Positions 37,285-45,400 of a stretch of DNA of 64,000 bases are shown here, piece by piece. Position 1 is the stretch's first letter, and each line of letters begins with the position of its first letter. The notes under the pieces are model-generated. The model did not search any database. It was not told the DNA's origin and worked only from the letters and a program-made list of their open reading frames with translations. A program made the position numbers and the translations under genes. Source of the stretch: Cytophagales bacterium (GTDB lineage Bacteria; Bacteroidota; Bacteroidia; Cytophagales; Flammeovirgaceae); NCBI GenBank assembly GCA_025056215.1, contig JANWWC010000003.1:62001-126000 (forward strand), in the 5' to 3' direction.

Positions 37285-38691
37285 TCAGTGATGGTGTAAA
37301 GATTCTTCGAGCATAGGATGGTTCTTAGGAATAAGAGGCAGCTTTTGCAGTCCTTGAAATACGACGTATAAGAAAGCGCCTAAATATATCATTGCTAAAC
37401 CAATTTCTAATAAACCTAAATTTCCTGCATCTTTTAATGTACCAGGCGTAATCATCAGATAAAAATCCAACCAATGTCCGATGATGACTATCGTACAAAC
37501 AATTTTTAAAATACGCATTTTCCGTTTAGAGTCTCTTGTCATCAATCCTAAGAAAGGAAAAACAAAATTGAGAAAGATATTTAAGAAAAAGAGAGGTGCA
37601 TATTGGTCTCTGGATAACCTTTCAAAGAAATAAACAGTTTCTTCAGGAATATTAGCATAGTAAATAAGTAGAAACTGTGAGAACCAGATGTAAGTCCAAA
37701 AGATACTAAAACCAAATACGAATTTTCCTAGATCGTGAAGATGGGCTTCATTAACAAATTGCAAGTAGCCCCATTCTTTTAGATGAATAATTAACATTGT
37801 AATAAGAGCAACCCCTGTAACAAACCAACTTGCGAACACATACCAACCAAACATGGTAGAATACCAATGTGTATCGATGGACATGACCCAGTCCCACGCA
37901 GAAATAGCTGATGATATAGCAAAGAAGACAATAAAGAAAGCAGAAAAACGAACCAATCTCCGATAACGAACAGTACTTCCATTTTCTAAGTCTTCCTTTG
38001 CTGATTCACTTCTAAACACATAAGCGAAAAACAGCCATATACCAAAAAAAACTATCATTCTAAACAAGAAAAAAGGTATGTTTAAAAATCCTTTTTTTCC
38101 ATTAATGATAGGGTCATATTCAGGATTAGGGGTTACTCCATCGGCCAAGAATTTTTCATAAAGGTAATGATGTGTCCAGTGAAACAAATCGTGATGCGCT
38201 AAAAGAAAAACCCCTAGCATCATTACTGCCATGTAGGGAAGGAATCGACTCAAACTAATGATTACTCGAATAATCCCTGCAGACCAGCCAGCTGAAGCAA
38301 CATATTGTATTGCAAAGAAAAATATGCCTATCAATGAAATGCCTGTAAAAAATACATTGTTGAGCCACAAATTAGCATACAACCTCTGAAGCCAACCGAT
38401 AGCACCATGATGAGAACCATGTCCAGCGCCCTGCTCATTTTGAACAGGGTTTACTTCATGTCCGCCATTAATAGAAACTACTAAATTATCGGCATTTTCT
38501 ATTGAAGCATGATGATGCCCGCCACCTATCATACTCAAAATAAGTCCGATAACAAAAAGTACAATTCCAATTCCTAAAATGGTAAACACATCTTTCTTGA
38601 TTTTAGATGAGAATTCGAAGCGCTCATCCAAATTATAATGCACGTCGTGAGTGTCGTGCAAGTCGTGATGTTCATGTTGTGTAGATGCCAT
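37285..38691 (-). CDS. actF: Alternative complex III subunit ActF (NrfD-like membrane subunit)
   Basis: Integral membrane subunit of the quinol:cytochrome c / oxidase oxidoreductase ACIII, which replaces the bc1 complex in many Bacteroidota. 468 residues with about ten helices and an N-terminal and loop region rich in His (HEHHDLHDTHDVHYN at the start, GGGHHHASIEN and GHGSHHGAIG later). The sequence fits the ActF family seen after ActE. It follows actE by 35 bp and ends at a strong terminator. The usual downstream cox genes are absent here. Confidence 0.88.
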   Translation of the reverse strand: MASTQHEHHDLHDTHDVHYNLDERFEFSSKIKKDVFTILGIGIVLFVIGLILSMIGGGHHHASIENADNLVVSINGGHEVNPVQNEQGAGHGSHHGAIGWLQRLYANLWLNNVFFTGISLIGIFFFAIQYVASAGWSAGIIRVIISLSRFLPYMAVMMLGVFLLAHHDLFHWTHHYLYEKFLADGVTPNPEYDPIINGKKGFLNIPFFLFRMIVFFGIWLFFAYVFRSESAKEDLENGSTVRYRRLVRFSAFFIVFFAISSAISAWDWVMSIDTHWYSTMFGWYVFASWFVTGVALITMLIIHLKEWGYLQFVNEAHLHDLGKFVFGFSIFWTYIWFSQFLLIYYANIPEETVYFFERLSRDQYAPLFFLNIFLNFVFPFLGLMTRDSKRKMRILKIVCTIVIIGHWLDFYLMITPGTLKDAGNLGLLEIGLAMIYLGAFLYVVFQGLQKLPLIPKNHPMLEESLHHH

Positions 38692-38726
38692 ATAAGATAT
38701 TTTTTAGTATACTTAAAACAAAAATT

Positions 38727-39386
38727 TCAAGCTCCGCCCTTTTGCAGTTTTTGTACGTAACGAACAATCTTCCAACGATCTTCAGGACTAATTTGCCCTT
38801 TGTGCGGCCACATCCTACCTTTTCCGTGTGTGATTACATGGAAAATATGTCCTTCTGTCATGGTAGCATAGCGCCCTGTAGCATAATTAGGAACTCCTTT
38901 ATACACTTTTCCTACTTTTCCATTGCCATCTCCTTTTTCACCATGACAAGGATAGCAAAACTGCGTGTAAAGATGCTTTCCTTCTTCTAATACTGCATCT
39001 GTTTCTGGCAGCGGATTTTTTAGAATGCGAGAAGCTAGTTCTAAACTATCTGGGTGAAGATTGTAAAAAAGAAGCTTATCTCCAGGGGTATATTGGACCT
39101 TGCCAGGGTTCAAAGTAGGATTGTATTGCCTTTTAACAGTTCCCTGCACGGGGGTTCTCATATTGATATGAGCTTTGCCATTATAATCGTTATAGGGCAA
39201 AGAGTTGGTGACATAATAATTTCTTTCTAAAAAACCAGAAGGAATACCATCAGGGGTAATTTGGCTAAGAGGCTCATATCCAACTGAATGATACATATTA
39301 GGTGCATATTCTACGCCTGGATAGTTACCATCGGCTTTACAACCTAATAATCCGACTGTCAAAGATGCATAAAGAATATACTTCAT
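38727..39386 (-). CDS. actE: Alternative complex III subunit ActE (monoheme cytochrome c lipoprotein)
   Basis: 219 residues. Lipobox with C16 (VGLLGCKADG) suggests anchoring on the periplasmic side. One heme c site CYPCH (C144, C147, H148), then GEKGDGNGKVGKVYKGVPNY (in part) and a likely distal Met in GKGRMWPHKG. It passes electrons within ACIII. The region ~20-135 before the heme domain is the ActE-type N-terminal portion. It lies 18 bp after actD. Confidence 0.9.
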   Translation of the reverse strand: MKYILYASLTVGLLGCKADGNYPGVEYAPNMYHSVGYEPLSQITPDGIPSGFLERNYYVTNSLPYNDYNGKAHINMRTPVQGTVKRQYNPTLNPGKVQYTPGDKLLFYNLHPDSLELASRILKNPLPETDAVLEEGKHLYTQFCYPCHGEKGDGNGKVGKVYKGVPNYATGRYATMTEGHIFHVITHGKGRMWPHKGQISPEDRWKIVRYVQKLQKGGA

Positions 39387-39404
39387 ATTAATACAAGTTT
39401 TCTT

Positions 39405-40016
39405 TTAATTGAGTTTTCGGCTAGAACTTGTCACTCCATTGGTAAATAAATCAACCAAATAAGTAATAAAATTGCCTTTGAGTTCTTCTTCTGTAAGGTC
39501 TTTTCTGTAGATTTCTTCTGCTTGCACTTCTTGGAGAACCTTTCTAATTTCGGATTCAGAGAAAGAATTGGCAGCTAAGTCAATCGCCATGACATGTTTA
39601 TCATCAGAAGCACGGCGATCAAAAATGATAGGAACTCTATGAGGTAAAAGATTTCTGACAAAAAAGAAAGTAAAAGCCATTCCAAAGGAAGCAAAAAGAA
39701 CAGTCATTTCAAATGAAACAGGCACAAAATCCGGAATAGCAATATAAGACTTTCCTCCGATAATCATGGGCCAATCTATGCCAAGCATGTACGTTTGCAT
39801 TACAATAGCGCAGATAGTTCCTGTAAGCCCAAACATGAAGGCAGCTTTTGGCATCCAAGAGCGCTTATAGCCCAAGTGATCTTCTAAATGATGAACAGGA
39901 TAAGGAGTATAAACTTCATGAATAGTGATACCTTTTGCACGTATTTTTTTGACTGCATCTATTAAAATATCTTCGTCATTAAAAATTCCTACAAGGAAAT
40001 GCCTGTTTTTTTCCAT
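39405..40016 (-). CDS. actD: Alternative complex III subunit ActD (DUF3341)
   Basis: 203 residues with two membrane helices (~65-85 and ~100-125) and cytoplasmic ends. N-terminal FLVGIFNDEDILIDAVKKIRAKG with VYTPYPVHHLEDHLGYKRSWMP is the DUF3341/ActD signature. First gene of actD-actE-actF, with a consensus promoter about 30 bases upstream of the ATG. In most genomes actA, actB and actC stand before it; here pfkA does, so those subunits must be encoded elsewhere if the complex is functional. Confidence 0.93.
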   Translation of the reverse strand: MEKNRHFLVGIFNDEDILIDAVKKIRAKGITIHEVYTPYPVHHLEDHLGYKRSWMPKAAFMFGLTGTICAIVMQTYMLGIDWPMIIGGKSYIAIPDFVPVSFEMTVLFASFGMAFTFFFVRNLLPHRVPIIFDRRASDDKHVMAIDLAANSFSESEIRKVLQEVQAEEIYRKDLTEEELKGNFITYLVDLFTNGVTSSSRKLN

Positions 40017-40045
40017 GATTTTGCCAATTATCCTATAATTTTTTG

Positions 40046-40076
40046 CAAATCTAATATCGGAAAGATTGCAAACAAA
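40046..40076 (-). promoter_or_regulatory. Bacteroidota-type promoter for actDEF
   Basis: Minus strand: TTTG (40076-40073), 19 bp, TAGATTTG (40053-40046), in the 95-bp gap between pfkA and actD. It shows that actDEF can be transcribed without upstream act genes. Confidence 0.72.
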
Positions 40077-40111
40077 AAAAGTTTAAGTTCTTGCTGTTAT
40101 TTTTAAAGATT

Positions 40112-41086
40112 CTAAATACTCAAAATATTCACAAGCTTAATCAGATCTGTATTTAAAGGTTTCTTTTTGCGAATAGCATCGCCGAAAGGAGTATAAACTA
40201 CTTTATCATTCACGATACCTGCCATTACACAAGCTCGCCCTTCGATGAGTCCTTCAACGGCTGCAAGTCCTAATCGGCTTCCTAGTAAGCGATCAATAGC
40301 AGTAGGTTTACCGCCTCGCTGGATATGTCCTAAATTGGTTACGCGAATGTCTAAGTAAGGCAACTTGGATTTTACATGCTCTGCAATAGTATGCGCGTTA
40401 CCGAGTTCTTCGCCTTCTGCAACAATCACAATAGAAGAAGAGCGTCTGGTGCTGCGTGTAGCTTGGGCAAGAGTTTCTACTACTCCCTCAAAAGTATCAG
40501 GGTTTTCTGGCACCATTACGATTTCAGCTCCTCCTCCAATTCCTGATTGAATTGCTATATACCCCGAATCTCTGCCCATAACTTCAATAAAAAATACTCG
40601 GTCATGCGAATCGGCAGTGTCGCGAATTTTATCGATGGCATCAAGAGCCGTGTTCACGGCTGTATCATAACCAAGTGTGTAATCCGTTCCGTAAAGGTCA
40701 TTATCAATTGTACCAGCTACTCCAACAGTAGGCACGCCGTATTCCTGATAAAAAATTTCTGCTCCCGTAAAAGAACCATTTCCTCCGATGCATACCAACC
40801 CGTCGATATGATGCGCTTTGATTTGTTGATAAGCCTTTTCGCGACCTACTTTCGTTCTGAATTCTTCCGAACGAGCAGACTTTAAAATAGTACCTCCTCT
40901 TTGAATGATGTTGCTTACCATCTTGGAGTCCATTTTGATAAAGTCGCCCTCTATCATGCCTTTATATCCTCGAATAATCCCGTACACTTCCAAACCATAA
41001 TAAATTCCTCCTCTCACAACTGCTCTGATACAGGCATTCATTCCTGGCGCATCTCCTCCTGATGTAAACACAGCGATTCGTTTCAT
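40112..41086 (-). CDS. pfkA: 6-phosphofructokinase (ATP-type by Gly104)
   Basis: Commits fructose-6-phosphate to glycolysis. 324 residues, standard bacterial length. TSGGDAPGMN at 8-17, the phosphoryl-transfer motif GTIDNDL with DTAVNTALDAIDKIRDTA (in part), MGRDSGYIA, and the sugar-site GHIQRGGKP are intact. Gly104 points to ATP and not pyrophosphate as donor. The residue before it is Asn103 (IGGNGSFTG) where E. coli PfkA has Asp103, a ligand region of Mg-ATP. Upstream is lptB; downstream actD. Confidence 0.93.
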   Translation of the reverse strand: MKRIAVFTSGGDAPGMNACIRAVVRGGIYYGLEVYGIIRGYKGMIEGDFIKMDSKMVSNIIQRGGTILKSARSEEFRTKVGREKAYQQIKAHHIDGLVCIGGNGSFTGAEIFYQEYGVPTVGVAGTIDNDLYGTDYTLGYDTAVNTALDAIDKIRDTADSHDRVFFIEVMGRDSGYIAIQSGIGGGAEIVMVPENPDTFEGVVETLAQATRSTRRSSSIVIVAEGEELGNAHTIAEHVKSKLPYLDIRVTNLGHIQRGGKPTAIDRLLGSRLGLAAVEGLIEGRACVMAGIVNDKVVYTPFGDAIRKKKPLNTDLIKLVNILSI

Positions 41087-41212
41087 AACTTTTGAGTTGT
41101 GGTTTGGCTGAATTTAACTTTTTTTTGATTTGTAAAAAAGAATTCTCAAAAACTTTCAGCAAAGAACAAAGAATACAGTTAAAAACACAAGAATTAAAGA
41201 TAAGTCTCTCGT

Positions 41213-41956
41213 TTAAACATTAAAAACTTTTCTTCTGAATTCGTACTGTCTGCCAAAATAACGAGCTTTCACTTCTTCGTCAGCTACCAATTCTTCAGGT
41301 ACTCCTTGCGCAAAAATTTGACCTTGAAATAAGATATACACTCTGTCCGTAATGGTGAGAGTTTCCGTTACGTTATGGTCGGTAATTAGTACACCGATAT
41401 TCTTTTTTTTAAGCTTAGCTACAATATGTTGGATTTCTTCTACAGCAATAGGGTCTACTCCTGCAAAAGGTTCATCTAACAACACAAATTGAGGATCGAT
41501 TGCTAGAGCGCGAGCTATTTCGGTTCTCCTTCGCTCCCCTCCAGAAAGAACCATTCCTAAATTTTTACGTACATGCGTAAGGCTGAATTCTTCCAAAAGC
41601 ATTTCTACGCGCTCCTTTTGTTGCTTTTTAGAGAGAGAAGTAAGCTCTAAGGGTGCTAAAATATTTTCTTCTACTGTTAGCTTGCGAAAAACAGAAGCTT
41701 CTTGAGCTAAATAACCGATTCCTTTTTGCGCTCTTTTAAACATAGGCAAATCGGTGATATCTTCCTCGTTTAAATAAATCCTCCCTGCATTCGGCTTAAT
41801 AAGGCCTACTATCATGTAAAAACAAGTAGTCTTGCCAGCGCCATTAGGACCTAGAAGTCCTACGATTTCACCTTGGCGAACCTCTACAGATACATCTTTG
41901 TTTACAAACCGATTTTTATATTTCTTGACTAACTTATCAGCGCGTAAAACTTTCAT
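41213..41956 (-). CDS. lptB: LPS export ABC transporter ATP-binding protein
   Basis: ATPase that powers LPS extraction by LptFG. 247 residues. Walker A GPNGAGKT (36-43), Q-loop near YLAQEASVF (82-90), signature LSGGE (137-141), Walker B FVLLDEP (157-163), H-loop H194 (ITDHNV). The text [18 protein letters not shown] is a good LptB marker. lptF/G are not in the window; lptC is 38 kb away. Confidence 0.95.
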   Translation of the reverse strand: MKVLRADKLVKKYKNRFVNKDVSVEVRQGEIVGLLGPNGAGKTTCFYMIVGLIKPNAGRIYLNEEDITDLPMFKRAQKGIGYLAQEASVFRKLTVEENILAPLELTSLSKKQQKERVEMLLEEFSLTHVRKNLGMVLSGGERRRTEIARALAIDPQFVLLDEPFAGVDPIAVEEIQHIVAKLKKKNIGVLITDHNVTETLTITDRVYILFQGQIFAQGVPEELVADEEVKARYFGRQYEFRRKVFNV

Positions 41957-42475
41957 TGAATTAGAAATCTATACAAAACTATATAGCTCCCCAAAAATCT
42001 CGCTACTTTTCATATAGAAAGTTTCCAAAAATCAAAAAAAATCTTAGAAACTGTTTAATACTCTTATGTCATTTTCAGCAACACAACCAGCACAATGTAC
42101 AAACGCCGTAGAGTTTGTTATTCTCTGTTTTATGCGATAAAAGCCCAGCGCAAACGTCCCTTTTAAATTAAAAACAGAAGGTTCTCTACGCTAACGCCGC
42201 TAAGGGTATTAAACACCCAACGCAAACATTAAATTCTTAAAGATGCTTGTTGAAAACGAGAATGGATGAGCTATCCCCCTGAGAACCAGATGACACTGTT
42301 AAATATTTTAGGGTTGAGATGGTAAAAATACGCTTAAAACTTTTTCAAATGATCGAAAATTTTTATATCACTATTATGAAAGAAATAAAAAGTCGAATAA
42401 ATTGACACTCAAAGCAAGAAATTGGAATGCGCTTACCTTAAAAACATAGAATTTAACTTTTGCTAAACTCAAAAT
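41957..42475. other. 519-bp gene-free gap between divergent lptB and the caspase-fold gene
   Basis: The longest non-coding stretch in the window. It contains a candidate structured RNA (42107-42190), a 14-bp near-direct repeat (42144-42157 CCCAGCGCAAACGT and 42216-42229 CCCAACGCAAACAT, 12 of 14 identical) and a TAGTTTTG box ~25 bp before lptB without a good partner box. TAACTTTTG near 42463 is a near-match to a -7 box for the caspase-fold gene. The part from 42300 to 42470 is AT-rich and I see nothing else there. Confidence 0.6.
42107..42190 (+). ncRNA. Candidate structured RNA (three nested stems)
   Basis: Stems read by eye: CGTAGAG (42107-42113) with CTCTACG (42184-42190); TCTGTTTT (42124-42131) with AAAACAGA (42171-42178); TAAAAG (42138-42143) with CTTTTA (42160-42165); and a small GCG-CAAA-CGT tip (42148-42157). 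They nest in order. It overlaps one copy of the near-direct repeat. The strand is arbitrary since the stems read both ways. No known RNA family was recognised, and chance pairing in AT-rich DNA is possible. Confidence 0.3.
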
Positions 42476-45400
42476 ATGATACTTAGATTTTTTTTTAGAT
42501 ACGCATGTATTAGTGCTCTGAGCATTTTTACGAGTATTTTGCGAGCTCAAACCGTCCGTATGTCTGAGCCTATCGTAGGTGATGGTTATTTTTCGCCTGA
42601 TGGAAGACATCTCATCAGCACTTCAGGGCAGATTTTTGACCTAAAAACAGGGAGAAACGCCGCCGACCTTAATTATTGTGGCACTGACCTAAACGGCTAT
42701 CCTACGATTTTCGATGCGGCGTGGTCTTCTTCAGGTAAATACGTTCTGTTCAACCGCCGCATTTTTGATGGAGAAACCTTAGAACAACGCTTCATTCTAC
42801 CTGAAAAGAAAAACCCTAAACGGCATTTCGCTCAGCATGAAAAGCATTTTTCTACCCTTAAACCCATGAATGCAGCGGCATTTTCGCCAGACGAAAAACA
42901 ACTTCTTGCAGGCGATGAAATCTTTGAGGTAGCTACTCAAAAACCCATCGCAACACTAAAGCCTCATCCGTACAAATCAGGTATGGCGTACCTACACTTT
43001 ATAAGTGATTTTTCCTACAACGTAAGATTTATCGACGTCAGTATAAAAGGGGATTTTCAACCTAATAATACGCATGTTCTCTCGCCTGACTTAAAATATT
43101 GTATTTCAGGGGAATCTCTCAAAAGTTCAAATTTTGCTTTTTTTACTCTTTCATTAGCCCGCGTACATGAGAGTTACGCTACTAACGAAAACAGAGCAGA
43201 GCACACTTACTATTTTACTGCGCAAACCAAACTTGCAGAAGACAAAATGGCATCTGGAAATTCTTTTTCTGATGACGATGTTGATTTTGCTGAAAACAAT
43301 CCTTTTGTCGCTATCCGAGATGAAAACACTGTGAAAGTATATGATCTTTCAAATAGCAAAATCATTTTTACAATAGAAGACTCTAAAAATAAAGAACTTA
43401 TCAAATTTAAACTTTCTCCATCTGGCAAATTATTATTATTATGTTATTTTAAAGAAGCCTTTGTATACGATGTGCAGAAGAAAAAGAAAATCTACGTACT
43501 TTTTGATGAAAAAAATAACCCTCAATACCAACGCCTCAACAATCCTTTTATTTCTCCTAATGAAAAATACGTCATCAATGGCGAAAATGGTAATATACTC
43601 GATATCAAAACGGGCAACCTTCTTGGAGTCATGATGTCTGTTGGTAAGGTATACAACGAATCGGCAACTCTCAATTCTGAGAACAAAACGGCTGTATTGC
43701 AGTATTCTGATGGCTCCTCGCGCATTTTTGATACAAACAGCGGCGACGAATTATTTGTTAATATTGTACAAAACCTCAATACGTTACTTTTTACAGCATC
43801 TTCTAACGGTAAATGGGTTGCTTCGTCGGATTGGGAAGGAAAACTCTCAGTTTGGGCCACCAATAACCCAAATACGCCGCTGAAAAGTTTCGCCCCGTAC
43901 GAAGGAAAACTCGTGACACAAATTCTTTTCGATACACTTCAAAACAGACTGATTATCAATGGAATGGACGGAACTATCAAAATATTTTCCTTACAAGATT
44001 TTACTCTCATTCATACTTTTACGACAAAAGAAAAAAACAACCGCTTGTTATTAGCAGGTACAGATATTCTGGCAATAAAACACGATGAAGTAAAAGTATA
44101 CAAACAAGATGGCACGCTTATCAATACACTGATTCTCAACATAAAACCTAACAACATAGCTATTTATCCACCTGCTCAACTGCTCTATTCCGACAAATCA
44201 CTCCGCAACTACTATAATGGCGCAAGAGTTCATAATTTTGTAGTGAATCGAAAAAAAGCAGAACTCTCCGATAAGAATAAATTTGTCAGCGGCGGGCAAT
44301 TTTACCCAGAGAAGTTATATACAATTACTACTAATCAAAAAATTTCTTTGTGGAATTTTGAAAACGGAAAAGTAGAAACGCTAAAGTTTCAGAACGAAAA
44401 TCCTGCTGTTACGAAAACGCATTTCGATTACGCGCTTCGGATCCCTACCTATGGAAAAGTATTAGGATATGGCGGTGCATATATCGATTTAAGTCGAAAT
44501 TCATACTGTTTCCCTTTTGCAGGAATTAACCAAGCTCTTTATAACGAATCTCCTACGAATATCGGGAATGATTATTTTGTGAGCAACGACGGTAAAAAAG
44601 TAGCTGTCTTAAACAATAAAAACAAAGCTAATATTTGGAATGCTTCGCTCTACGACAACACTCAAAATAAACTAATTGAAGAACTCAAACTTCCTAAAGG
44701 ATATAGCATGGATTTTACAGTCGTTTTTAGCTACACAGGCGATAGTCTTTTTGCACTCTTGCGCGGAAACTCTTATTCATTAGGAATTTTTGACACCCAA
44801 AAAGGCAATTTTTTAAAACTAGTAGACTTGCCCTTTGAGGGAAAAAATTTACTTATCTCTCCACTTGGCGACTGGATTTTAGCTTGCAAGGAAAAAAATT
44901 TTATTTTCTTTAATGTAAAATCAAACAGCAAAATTTGGGAAGGTGATCTTCCACTATCCAGTTATAAATATCAACTGTTAGCTTCAGCGAATGGCAGGTA
45001 TGTGGTTCTGCGCAATTTTAGTAACTACAAAGGTTCATCTGCTTGTATTTTAGATTTGCAAAGTAGAACTGTCAAATTAGTAGAAGACTTAGCCTTTTTT
45101 ACTTCTTTTACTGCAGATAGTAGGTATTTGGTCAGTGCTATGAAAGATACCAAAGCCGATTTAGACTATCTTATTTTCTATACGCTCCCAGATTTACAAG
45201 AAAAGAAACTCACAGCTCTGCAAATAGGAATCGATAATAGAGCCGTTTTCCTTACTCCCGAAAAATACTACATGGCTTCTAAGGCTTCTATACAAGATAT
45301 CCATTTTTCCATAGGAAAAAATACATATCTATTCGATCAATTTGATTTGCGTTTTAATCGCCCTGATATTGTGCTAGGGCAATTAGGATATGCCAGTCCT

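Noticed and set aside
42095-42166. Short open frame of 23 codons with a basic start (MYKRRRV) in the 519-bp gap
   Set aside because: No sign of conservation or initiation signals, and it lies over the candidate RNA stems; a frame this short occurs often by chance.
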